Source: an uncultured Clostridium sp. (GTDB taxonomy: Bacteria; Bacillota_I; Bacilli_A; RF39; UBA660). Taken from it: DNA of 33,831 bases. Position numbers and translations under genes: made by a program. The stretch is taken from assembly GCA_946541575.1 (NCBI GenBank), contig CAMNJQ010000039.1:1-33831 (forward strand), written 5' to 3'. Positions 23,550 to 30,121 of the stretch are shown one piece after another; within the stretch, counting starts at the first letter, position 1, and the number at the start of each line of letters is the position of its first letter. The notes below the pieces were generated by a model. It was not told the origin of the DNA. It saw only the letters and a list, made by a program, of their open reading frames with translations, and ran no database searches.

Positions 23550-25547
23550 ATGGATAGTCTATCTAAAGTAAAAGGAATAGGACCAAAAACAGAATTATTA
23601 TTCAATAAAATAGGTATTTATAATATAGATGATTTATTATCTCATTATCCATATAGATATGATGTATTAAAAAGGACAGATTTAAAAAATTTAACTGACC
23701 CAGAACAAAAAATAGTTATTGATGGTAAAGTAGAAAGTATTCCTTTAGTTATTAGATTTAGAGGAGGAACAAATAAGTTAAATTTTAGACTTAGTACTCA
23801 AAGTGGTATGGTTGGAGTTTCAATATTTGGAAGAGCATTTTTAAAACAAAACTTACCAATAGGAGAAAAAATAATAGTAATTGGTAAATATGATTCTTCT
23901 AAAAATATAATAACCGCATCAGATATAAAATTTGGTTCTTTAGGAAATCAAGAAAAGATAGAATCAGTCTACCATTCAACTAGTGGATTAACTCAAAAGA
24001 CTTTAATTAATGCAATTAACAATGCTTTAATGACTTATGGAAATGTCATAAATGATAGCATTCCAACATATCTAATAGAAAAATATAATTTTGTAAATAA
24101 GAAGACAGCTTTAAATATTATTCATAATCCACCTAGCTATGACAAATTAAAAGAAGCTAGTTTAAGATTAAAATATGAAGAATTATTTGAATTCATGTTT
24201 AAAATAAATTATTTAAGAAATGCTAATAAAAAGAATAATGCAGGAGTAGAAAGAAAAACAGATAAAAATATAGAAGAGTTTATAAAAAAACTTCCATTTG
24301 AATTAACTAATGACCAAAAAATTGCATTAGATGAAATAATAAATGATTTAAAAAGTAGTCAAAGAATGAATAGACTTCTTCAAGGTGATGTTGGAAGTGG
24401 AAAAACAATTGTTGCTATACTTGCAATGTATTATAACTATCTATGTGGATATCAAAGTGCATTAATGGCACCAACAGAGATATTAGCTGTTCAGCACTAT
24501 AACAATATGAAAGAATTATTTAAAGACACAGGAGTTGTAATAGAACTTTTAACTGGATCAGTTGTAAAAAAAGAAAAGCAAGTAATTTATAATGATTTAA
24601 AAGAAGGAAAAATAAATATAATTATCGGTACTCATGCTTTAATTCAAGAAGAAGTAGAGTATAATAATTTAGGCCTAGTAGTAACAGATGAACAACATAG
24701 ATTTGGAGTAAATCAAAGATTAAATTTAAAAAATAAAGGAATTAAACCTGATGTTTTATACATGAGTGCCACTCCAATACCAAGAACATATGCTCTAACT
24801 ATTTATGGTGATATGGATGTATCTATTATTAAAGAAATGCCTAAAGGAAGACTACCTGTTAAAACACAAGTATTTAATAATAAAGAAATGAATGAAGTAT
24901 ATAAATTAATGAATGAAGAATTAGAAAATAAGCATCAAATATATGTAATCGCACCATTAATAGAAGAAAATGAAGAATTAGACTTAACAAATGTTTATAC
25001 ATTAAGAGATAAAATGAATTTAATATTTGGGAATAAGTATAAGATTGATATAGTTCATGGAAAAATGAAACCAAAAGAAAAAGACTTGATAATGGAAGAA
25101 TTTAAGCAAAATATTGTTAATATATTAATTAGTACTACAGTAATAGAAGTAGGTGTTGATGTATCAAATGCAACAATGATGGTTATATTTGATGCAAATA
25201 GATTTGGACTATCAACACTTCATCAATTAAGGGGAAGAGTAGGTAGAAATAGTATTCAATCAAAATGTCTCTTAATAAGCGATAAAGAAGATGAAAAAAG
25301 GCTGGAAATTATGGAAACAGTAAACGATGGATTTGTTATAAGTGAAGAAGACTTTAAATTAAGAGGATCAGGAGATTTATTTGGAACTAAACAAAGTGGA
25401 GATATGACATTTAAAATAGCAAATTTAAAAAATGATTATAAAATATTAGTACAAGCAAAAAAAGATTCCAAAGAATACTTGGAAAATAAAGAATATGATG
25501 AAGATAATTTAAAAAAACGATTAATTAACTCAATAGATTCAAATTAA
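23550..25547 (+). CDS. recG: ATP-dependent DNA helicase RecG
   Basis: 665 residues, slightly short of the usual 680-690. The N-terminal wedge domain starts with the helix-hairpin-helix-like SKVKGIGPKTELLFNKIGI and contains the OB part (KIVIDGKVESIPLVIRF). Helicase motifs follow: LLQGDVGSGKT (near 276-286), MAPTEILAVQHY, DEQHRFGVNQR (motif II, near 380), MSATPIPRT (III), then STTVIEVGVDVSNATMMV and QLRGRVGR (V and VI). RecG reverses stalled replication forks and processes recombination intermediates. The start ATG 23550 has GGAAGTGAG upstream and begins MDSLSKVKGIGPKTE, as in homologues. Its stop codon TAA lies inside the left end of the IS element. Confidence 0.97.
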   Translation: MDSLSKVKGIGPKTELLFNKIGIYNIDDLLSHYPYRYDVLKRTDLKNLTDPEQKIVIDGKVESIPLVIRFRGGTNKLNFRLSTQSGMVGVSIFGRAFLKQNLPIGEKIIVIGKYDSSKNIITASDIKFGSLGNQEKIESVYHSTSGLTQKTLINAINNALMTYGNVINDSIPTYLIEKYNFVNKKTALNIIHNPPSYDKLKEASLRLKYEELFEFMFKINYLRNANKKNNAGVERKTDKNIEEFIKKLPFELTNDQKIALDEIINDLKSSQRMNRLLQGDVGSGKTIVAILAMYYNYLCGYQSALMAPTEILAVQHYNNMKELFKDTGVVIELLTGSVVKKEKQVIYNDLKEGKINIIIGTHALIQEEVEYNNLGLVVTDEQHRFGVNQRLNLKNKGIKPDVLYMSATPIPRTYALTIYGDMDVSIIKEMPKGRLPVKTQVFNNKEMNEVYKLMNEELENKHQIYVIAPLIEENEELDLTNVYTLRDKMNLIFGNKYKIDIVHGKMKPKEKDLIMEEFKQNIVNILISTTVIEVGVDVSNATMMVIFDANRFGLSTLHQLRGRVGRNSIQSKCLLISDKEDEKRLEIMETVNDGFVISEEDFKLRGSGDLFGTKQSGDMTFKIANLKNDYKILVQAKKDSKEYLENKEYDEDNLKKRLINSIDSN

Positions 25548-25598
25548 AAAAAGAAAGTTTAAGAAGTGATTTGAAAAAAATCTACACAGAATAAAAAG
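25544..25598 (+). repeat. Left terminal inverted repeat of the IS
   Basis: It pairs with 26185-26239. Blocks of identity: the first 15 bases, TAAGAAGTG, TCTACAC and AATAAAAAG. The inner part also forms its own hairpin with downstream sequence (see the terminator at 25576-25611). Confidence 0.8.
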
Positions 25599-25611
25599 AG
25601 TGTAGATTTTT
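25576..25611 (+). terminator. Hairpin terminator in the left IS end
   Basis: AATCTACAC (25579-25587) with GTGTAGATT (25600-25608), extended by A/T pairs, and T-rich sequence after it. It could stop recG transcripts before they enter the transposase. Confidence 0.7.
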
Positions 25612-25642
25612 ATATGGTAAAATTTAGGAAAGGAGAATGTTT

Positions 25643-26182
25643 ATGGCTACAAAAGGATCAACATGAAGGGTTAGTTATTTCGTATTACATGGCTTATTTA
25701 TTAAAATGCAAATTATTAAAACTGCCAGAAGTAAGAAAGAAAAAGAAAAAGAAAAAGAAAAGCATTGGCAAATATATAACTATCACAAATAATGTGGAGA
25801 AATACTTGTATCATCAGTTGGGAAATCTTTAAATAATGATTTTATTGAGTACAATTTAAAATTATTAAATGAGTGCGATTATAAACTAAAAAATACTATA
25901 TTACATTCAAATCGTGGAGGAATGTATAAAATTGATATATACAAAACAAAAACCGCTGAAATGAATCTAATACCAAGTATGTCAGCACCATTTACTTACA
26001 CACATAATCCTAGGATAGAAACAATCAACGGTCAGCTTAAAGACTTCATCAAACGTGATAATCCCGTAACGTTAGATGAACTACAAATTGCATTAAACAA
26101 ATTTGTATACTACAATAATAACATAAAAATCAAAAATAAACTAAAAACTACACCGATAAAATATCGATGTAGTCATAATTAA
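25643..26182 (+). pseudogene. IS3-family transposase remnant
   Basis: A start with an AGGAG site (25631-25635) opens MATKGST and stops at TGA after seven codons. The frame then continues out of phase as GLVISYYMAYL and a poly-lysine stretch. The integrase core reappears, open from about 25793 to 26182: ILVSSVGKSLNNDFIEYNL, then NTILHSNRGGMYKIDIYK and NLIPSMSAPFTYTHN. It ends FVYYNNNIKIKNKLKTTPIKYR, the usual end of IS3/IS150 OrfB. In intact enzymes the motif is HSDRG, so the catalytic Asp is replaced by Asn here, and the following GTPYDNAPIE segment is altered. A near-perfect 12-bp hairpin lies at its 3' end (26147-26173). It is not functional. Confidence 0.85.
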
Positions 26183-26184
26183 TA

Positions 26185-26239
26185 CTTTTTATTTCGTGTA
26201 GAAATTCCTCGATGCACTTCTTATACTTTCTTTTTTTAA
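26185..26239 (-). repeat. Right terminal inverted repeat of the IS
   Basis: Mirror copy of 25544-25598. It covers the stop codon (26236-26238) of the minus-strand gene to its right. Confidence 0.8.
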
Positions 26240-26985
26240 GGTGTATAACTAAAAGAGTAAGGAATAGAATTGAAATAAGGACTTTGAATGTCAGGACCTT
26301 CCATTAATATGTAGTGAACAATATCATTTTCACCTTGGAAACATAATGCTAAAACAGCCTTAGTTCCTGAACTATTACGTCCATATAATTGATACATATT
26401 GGTATTATCTTTATTTATGATATCTTGAGTTAATGAATATCCCAATTCATGAAACTGTTCTTTAAATCTTGGAACAAAATCATCAACCGTACTATTGTAT
26501 CTAATTGCTAAACTAATAACATAATCGTTATCTTTATCTGAGTATTGAATAACGTTAGAGCCAGCACCACTAGTTAATGGAACCCACTCTCCCGGAACAG
26601 TAAGATAACCAAAAGTACTATTACCAATTCTTTTTGTATCGTCTTTATAAGTTGGCTGTGTATCTTTTTGAGTATCTTTTTTACTGCTAGATTTACTAGA
26701 AGACATATTCATTAAAATAACAATAAAGATGATAAATAATACAACTACACCACCTATAATAAAGTATTTCTTTAAAGGTGAACCTTTCTGTTCATTCTTA
26801 TTATAATAAGAATTATATCCATAATTATTGTTATTATAATATTGCTGTTGATTGTCATAATAAGGCTCTTGATTATCATAATATTGTTGTTGATCGTCAT
26901 AATAAGGCTGTTGATTACTATAATTTGGATCATAATACTCATTATTATATTGTTGATTATTATCAACAAACTTTTTCTTTTTCAT
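26236..26985 (-). CDS. Membrane protein with Tyr/Gln/Asn heptad repeats, unknown function
   Basis: 249 residues. The cytoplasmic N-terminus (1-70) is made almost only of Tyr, Gln, Asn and Asp, with four seven-residue repeats of the type NQQPYYD at residues 24-51. One membrane helix (about 74-92) follows, then a Ser/Lys/Thr linker and an outside domain (about 118-249). That domain begins IGNSTFGYLTVPGEWVPL and has GSNVIQYSDKDNDYVISLAI and a cysteine near residue 217. The outside domain pattern recurs in small surface proteins of low-GC Firmicutes, but I cannot name it. The prion-like tail may promote self-assembly or phase separation (inference). TAGGAGTGA before the ATG supports the start. 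The stop is inside the IS end. Confidence 0.75.
   Translation of the reverse strand: MKKKKFVDNNQQYNNEYYDPNYSNQQPYYDDQQQYYDNQEPYYDNQQQYYNNNNYGYNSYYNKNEQKGSPLKKYFIIGGVVVLFIIFIVILMNMSSSKSSSKKDTQKDTQPTYKDDTKRIGNSTFGYLTVPGEWVPLTSGAGSNVIQYSDKDNDYVISLAIRYNSTVDDFVPRFKEQFHELGYSLTQDIINKDNTNMYQLYGRNSSGTKAVLALCFQGENDIVHYILMEGPDIQSPYFNSIPYSFSYTP
26833..26916 (-). repeat. Four 21-bp units coding (N/D)QQ(P/Q)YY(D/N)
   Basis: Residues 24-51: NQQPYYD, DQQQYYD, NQEPYYD, NQQQYYN. The copy number may be unstable. Confidence 0.85.
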
Positions 26986-27008
26986 TAAGAATCACTCCTA
27001 CAATATGA

Positions 27009-27037
27009 ATATTACCATAAAAACAAATTGTTTTCTA
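27009..27037 (-). promoter_or_regulatory. Promoter of the Tyr/Gln/Asn-repeat gene
   Basis: On the minus strand, TAGAAA (27037-27032), a 17-bp spacer and TAATAT (27014-27009), with the TGn extension at 27017-27015. Confidence 0.55.
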
Positions 27038-27075
27038 TATTATTTAATAATTAAAAGAAAATTTTACATTAAGTT

Positions 27076-27099
27076 AATAAAAAAGAGCAATAGCTCTTT
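27076..27099 (-). terminator. Terminator of the CotF-like pair
   Basis: AAAGAGC/GCTCTTT stem (27093-27099 with 27082-27088), a 4-base loop, and T-rich on the minus strand. It overlaps the stop codon (27098-27100). Confidence 0.8.
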
Positions 27100-27343
27100 A
27101 ATTTTTTTTGACTTTATTTAAAACTTTTTTAATTTCATTTTCTTTAACATTAGAAATAGTATACCATCCATAATTGGTCATTTCATCATAAGCTTCTGCT
27201 TGATTAGTCATTGTATTATCAAGCCCAGCTTTTAGAAGTTCTCTTATATCTTCATTAGAGCTTTCTAATGTTCCATGAACGTATACTTCTACAGTACTTT
27301 TTAATATCATTAAATAATTATCCATTAATAATTGATCATTCAT
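27098..27343 (-). CDS. CotF-family spore-coat-like protein
   Basis: 81 residues. It begins MNDQLLMDNYLMILKSTVEVYVHGTLESSNEDIRELL, the CotF-family signature (LLLLKS..EVY.HG.LES), and continues with AGLDNTMTNQAEAYDEMTNYGWY, the typical second helix. The family folds like a ferritin-type helical bundle and occurs in spore coats, and also in non-sporulating relatives. I chose ATG 27343. ATG 27349 would be only 3 bases after GGAGG, and still earlier codons would lie over the site. The gene overlaps the 3' end of the upstream gene by 8 bases (ATGAATGA), so translation is probably coupled. Whether this organism sporulates cannot be told from the window. Confidence 0.82.
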   Translation of the reverse strand: MNDQLLMDNYLMILKSTVEVYVHGTLESSNEDIRELLKAGLDNTMTNQAEAYDEMTNYGWYTISNVKENEIKKVLNKVKKN

Positions 27344-27527
27344 TAACATATTCCTCCAATGTATTAACAAGTTCTAATTTAAAAGCAATGTGATCATTTA
27401 ATTTTTGCTTCATAAATTCTTTTAAATCTTCATTTTGTAAATTATTAATCGTATCAGTAACAATATTGATTATGTTTGATTCATGCTTTATTGCATCTTC
27501 TACATAAAGTAATTCTTTTTCTGTCAT
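27336..27527 (-). CDS. Small helical partner of the CotF-like protein
   Basis: 63 residues, all helical: MTEKELLYVEDAIKHESNII, then KEFMKQKLNDHIAFKLELV. It looks like the short CotF-related protein that often precedes a CotF gene in Firmicutes: two helices with the same EKELLY.EDA.. beginning. That makes a half-bundle partner of the next protein likely (inference). GAGGAGG, 7 bases before the ATG, is a strong ribosome binding site. It is the only intact gene in the window that ends in TGA. Confidence 0.7.
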   Translation of the reverse strand: MTEKELLYVEDAIKHESNIINIVTDTINNLQNEDLKEFMKQKLNDHIAFKLELVNTLEEYVNE

Positions 27528-27582
27528 TTAATTTCCTCCTCAATATTATTATGGATAGAAATAGGAATAATAAACGTAAAAA

Positions 27583-27614
27583 ATAGTAAAAAAAAAGATA
27601 ATTAAAATCTTTTT
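27583..27614 (-). terminator. Terminator after the 27626-27934 gene
   Basis: Stem 27592-27599 with 27607-27614. On the minus strand a run of nine T follows. Confidence 0.8.
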
Positions 27615-27625
27615 CTTTATAATAT

Positions 27626-27934
27626 TTATTTTTTTCTATAAGAGATATTTGATTCTTCATCCATTACAGGTTCTTCAACATAAGAATCTCCGGTTCCAAG
27701 TACTTCTCTTGATGTTAAATTGGTTAACATTTCAAATCCCCATTTTGATAATAAACCATATTTTTTATATTGTTCCAACAATGCTAGTCTTGCGAATTGG
27801 GCTCTTTCTACATCGTTTGTTGCTTTTTTAATATTTTCTTCGACAGCTGCATGTTCAACTAAAGCTTGTTCATCTGGTGCATATAAAATATTTTCATCAA
27901 CTTTTTCATTCAAGTTATTTATATTAGGATCCAT
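27626..27934 (-). CDS. Small hypothetical protein
   Basis: 102 residues, with no signal peptide and no membrane helix. Acidic and rich in Asn, Glu and Ala. The middle (about residues 25-75) is predicted helical: ALVEHAAVEENIKKATNDVE, then RAQFARLALLEQYKKYGLLS. A single Trp is near 66. I recognise no family. A soluble helical protein beside a CotF-like pair could belong to the same structure, but this is context only. GAGGTGA before the ATG and a promoter upstream support it as a real gene. Confidence 0.7.
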   Translation of the reverse strand: MDPNINNLNEKVDENILYAPDEQALVEHAAVEENIKKATNDVERAQFARLALLEQYKKYGLLSKWGFEMLTNLTSREVLGTGDSYVEEPVMDEESNISYRKK

Positions 27935-27955
27935 AATAAATTCACCTCAAACAGC

Positions 27956-27984
27956 ATTTTATCATATATTATTTGCTTTAGCAA
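27956..27984 (-). promoter_or_regulatory. Promoter of the 27626-27934 gene
   Basis: On the minus strand, TTGCTA (27984-27979), a 17-bp spacer and TAAAAT (27961-27956), with TGn extension. Confidence 0.65.
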
Positions 27985-28096
27985 TATAAACAAAATGACC
28001 TTGTCTCACGACAAGGTCTTCAGGGGGTTTTGGTTGAATACACTCTCACACTATATAACCGTAAGAGTGAAACGCATAATGTTTTATCATCATGCA
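27985..28096 (-). ncRNA. Small RNA with three hairpins (RNA 2)
   Basis: No open reading frame. Hairpin 1 is 8 bp (28095-28088 with 28081-28074). Hairpin 2 is 9 bp (28069-28061 with 28049-28041), one G-U pair. A single-stranded linker holds CAACC, then CCCCCUGA (28027-28020). Hairpin 3 is a perfect 9-bp stem (28018-28010 with 28005-27997) with a 4-base loop and a T-rich tail. A promoter lies just upstream. The order promoter, two hairpins, C-rich linker, terminal hairpin is the same as in RNA 1 at 22824-22927, although stems and loops differ. The exposed CCCCC could mask ribosome binding sites, as RoxS/RsaE-type RNAs do (inference). About 112 nt. Confidence 0.72.
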
Positions 28097-28101
28097 ATTT
28101 A

Positions 28102-28130
28102 ATAATAATATTATTTCTTTTAAATGTCAA
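28102..28130 (-). promoter_or_regulatory. Promoter of small RNA 2
   Basis: On the minus strand, TTGACA (28130-28125), a 17-bp spacer and TATTAT (28107-28102). Predicted start near 28095, at the first hairpin. Confidence 0.8.
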
Positions 28131-28226
28131 TTAGTTTAAGAAAAATTATTTATTAAAAATTATAAGTAAATTTTTGCTAATATGTAAATATAATAAAAAG
28201 AATAGTGTAAATAATAATTCATTTTA

Positions 28227-28255
28227 TTGTAAAAAATATACAAATATATTATAAT
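28227..28255 (+). promoter_or_regulatory. Promoter of the 41-residue peptide gene
   Basis: TTGTAA (28227-28232), a 17-bp spacer and TATAAT (28250-28255). Confidence 0.7.
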
Positions 28256-28290
28256 TAAAATGTAGGTTTTGTTGTTTAGGAGGTGTAAAT

Positions 28291-28416
28291 ATGGCAAAGA
28301 AAAAAACTGTTTTAGCAGGAGTTGGAGCAGCAGCACTTGCTGTAGCATCAGTAGTAACTTTTGGTCTTGTAAAAAAGAAAAATAAAGAAAAAGAAGCAAA
28401 AGTAGAAAAAGAATAA
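28291..28416 (+). CDS. 41-residue single-span membrane peptide
   Basis: The sequence starts MAKKKTVLAGVGAAALAV and has one membrane helix (about residues 7-27), flanked on both sides by lysines (MAKKK and KKKNKEKEAKVEKE). The stop-to-stop frame is supported by a strong AGGAGGTG ribosome binding site, a consensus-like promoter and a terminator directly after the stop. It is thus a complete small transcription unit. The function is unknown. Small basic single-span peptides of this type act as regulators of membrane enzymes or as toxins, but nothing here decides. An opposite-strand reading frame over this site has no such signals. Confidence 0.85.
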   Translation: MAKKKTVLAGVGAAALAVASVVTFGLVKKKNKEKEAKVEKE

Positions 28417-28440
28417 GTACTTGAATTAGTACTTTTTTTT
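28415..28440 (+). terminator. Terminator of the 41-residue peptide gene
   Basis: AAGTACT (28415-28421) with AGTACTT (28428-28434) and a T run. It starts inside the stop codon. Confidence 0.85.
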
Positions 28441-28461
28441 TAAATAAAAGTTGGTGAAATT

Positions 28462-29052
28462 ATGGAAATTTTTACTCTCGTATTAATTATTTTAGGGTAT
28501 TTCTTTAAAAAAACATTATCAAAGATTAAAGGAAGTATTGGAGAAGAAACAGTAAAAAGAGAACTAAATAAATTAAACAATAATTATTTAGTATTAAATG
28601 ATATAATGCTTTTTTCAGATAATAAAACTCATCAAATAGATCATTTAGTTATATCTGATTTTGGAATTATCGTAATTGAAATGAAAAATTATAGTGGAAC
28701 AATTATAGGTAATGAACATGATAAAATATGGATACAAAAAGTTGGAAAACAAACTAATAAACTAAACAATCCTATAATTCAAAATCACGGACATATACTT
28801 GCATTAAAAGATATAACTAAAGAAAAGGAAAATAAGTTTATTTCAATAATATGTTTTGGAAATAATTCTATTTTAAAAATAAATACAACTACTAAAGTAG
28901 TTAAGATAAAAGATTTAAATAAAACAATAAAAGCATATAAAACTAAAAGAATAAATAACAAAGAAGACATTTATAATACAATAAAAAAAGCAAATATAGT
29001 AGATAAAAATATAAGAAAAAATCATGTAAAAATGATTAAAAAAGAGCACTAA
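28462..29052 (+). CDS. Membrane-anchored NERD-domain protein
   Basis: 196 residues. An N-terminal membrane helix (about 2-17) is followed by a NERD (nuclease-related) domain (about 22-140). Its landmarks are GSIGEETVKRELNKLNNN, THQIDHLVISDFGIIVIEMK (Asp and the E-x-K pair of the PD-(D/E)xK fold), NYSGTIIG and NPIIQNHGHILAL. The lysine-rich tail (about 150-196) may bind nucleic acid. NERD proteins are presumed nucleases or DNA-processing factors, but biochemical function is not settled. GGTGA stands close before the ATG. There is no clear promoter or terminator for this gene alone; transcription could continue from the peptide gene. Confidence 0.88.
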   Translation: MEIFTLVLIILGYFFKKTLSKIKGSIGEETVKRELNKLNNNYLVLNDIMLFSDNKTHQIDHLVISDFGIIVIEMKNYSGTIIGNEHDKIWIQKVGKQTNKLNNPIIQNHGHILALKDITKEKENKFISIICFGNNSILKINTTTKVVKIKDLNKTIKAYKTKRINNKEDIYNTIKKANIVDKNIRKNHVKMIKKEH

Positions 29053-29073
29053 GTTTTTTTTCTTTTTCTTTTA

Positions 29074-29082
29074 TGATATACT
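29074..29082 (+). promoter_or_regulatory. Extended -10 promoter of the GT4 gene
   Basis: TGATATACT fits TGnTATAAT with one mismatch. Predicted start near 29089, directly before the ribosome binding site. Confidence 0.5.
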
Positions 29083-29101
29083 TACTATAGAGGTGAAACT
29101 T

Positions 29102-30109
29102 ATGAAAGTATTGCTATATACAGAAATGGAAAAGAAAGTTAGAAAAAGCGGATTAGGAAAAGCAATTGAACATCAAAAGACAGCTTTGACTAATGAAGGT
29201 ATAGAATGGACAACTAATCCAAATGATGACTATGACATTATGCATATAAATACATGGTTTCTAAAATCTTATAGAATGGCGAAAAAAGCCAAAAAAAATG
29301 GTAAAAAAATAGTATATCATGCACATTCAACTGAAGAAGATTATAGAAATGGTTTTATATTTTCTAAAAGTACTTCAAAAATAGTTAAATGGTGGCTTGT
29401 AAAATGTTATGGATTAGGAGATGTAATTGTAACTCCAACACCATATTCAAAAAGATTATTAGAAGGATATAAAGGCTTAGAAAAGAAGAAAATTTATGCT
29501 ATTTCAAATGGAATAGATATGAGTCTATTTGTAAAAGATAAAAAAGCAGGAGAATCTTTTAGAAAAAAATATGGTTATACAAAAGACGATAAAGTCATTA
29601 TAGGAATTGGACTTTATATTAGAAGAAAAGGAATAGTTGATTTTGTTGAACTTGCAAAAAGATTACCTGAATATAAATTTATTTGGTTTGGATTTAGTTC
29701 TTTAAAAGCTGCTACTAGAGATGTCAGAAAAGCAGTTAATACAAGCTTGCCAAATCTAACATGGGCAGGATATGTTGAACAAGAAGAAATTAAAGCAGCA
29801 ATGTGTGGAGCAGATTTATATCTATTCCCAACGTTAGAAGAAACAGAAGGAATTCCGATAATTGAAGCATGTGCATGCAAACAAAATGCAATAATTCGTG
29901 ATATTCCAATATTTGAAGGTTGGCTTGAAGATGGTAAGAATGTTTATAAAGCAAAAGATGTTGATGAATTTGAAGAAAAAATAAAAAAATTCTTTGATGG
30001 TAAACTTCCTAGTTTAGTAGATAAAGCATATGAAGTTGCAAAAGAAAGAGATATAAAAACTGTAGGAAAACAATTAAAGAAAGTATATGAAGAAGTATTA
30101 AAAATGTAA
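29102..30109 (+). CDS. Glycosyltransferase family 4, LafB/CpoA-like
   Basis: 335 residues. The N-terminus MKVLLYTEMEKKVRKSGLGKA, then YDIMHINTWFLKSY and YHAHSTEEDYRNGF, match the glycosyltransferases that add the second sugar to diglyceride anchors of lipoteichoic acid (LafB/CpoA type). The GT-B part has PTPYSKRLLEGYKG, AISNGIDMSLF, GIGLYIRRKGIVDFVEL and the donor-site FPTLEETEGIPIIEACACK (E-x7-E motif). The likely substrate is a glucosyl- or galactosyl-diacylglycerol at the membrane. The first-step enzyme LafA is not in the window. I chose ATG 29102 over the upstream GTG 29093, because GAGGTGA itself is the binding site. Confidence 0.88.
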   Translation: MKVLLYTEMEKKVRKSGLGKAIEHQKTALTNEGIEWTTNPNDDYDIMHINTWFLKSYRMAKKAKKNGKKIVYHAHSTEEDYRNGFIFSKSTSKIVKWWLVKCYGLGDVIVTPTPYSKRLLEGYKGLEKKKIYAISNGIDMSLFVKDKKAGESFRKKYGYTKDDKVIIGIGLYIRRKGIVDFVELAKRLPEYKFIWFGFSSLKAATRDVRKAVNTSLPNLTWAGYVEQEEIKAAMCGADLYLFPTLEETEGIPIIEACACKQNAIIRDIPIFEGWLEDGKNVYKAKDVDEFEEKIKKFFDGKLPSLVDKAYEVAKERDIKTVGKQLKKVYEEVLKM

Positions 30110-30121
30110 GGAATTTGTCAT

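Larger units (their letters stand above)
25544..26239 (+). mobile_element. Decayed IS3-type insertion element
   Basis: A 696-bp element framed by 55-bp inverted ends (45 of 55 positions identical). It contains broken pieces of an IS3-family transposase. A complete IS3 element is about 1.2-1.5 kb, so roughly half is missing. No target-site duplication is visible (AAA on the left, GGT on the right), which suits an old insertion. The ends take in the stop codons of both neighbours, recG on the left and the Tyr/Gln/Asn-repeat gene on the right. Confidence 0.75.

Noticed and set aside
25614-25832. 72-residue frame with a poly-lysine stretch
   Set aside because: It joins pieces of different frames in the decayed transposase and an A-rich low-complexity tract (about 25732-25762); it is part of the pseudogene.
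26778-27008. Tyr/His/Asn-rich frame on + opposite to the repeat protein
   Set aside because: It is the mirror of the heptad repeats and runs through the promoter of the real gene.
27336-27341. TGA read as tryptophan (Mollicute code)
   Set aside because: TGA ends this gene 2 codons into the next gene, Trp is written TGG throughout, and read-through would add only a few residues.
28160-28399. 79-residue frame on minus
   Set aside because: It overlaps the well-supported 41-residue gene on + and has no ribosome binding site.
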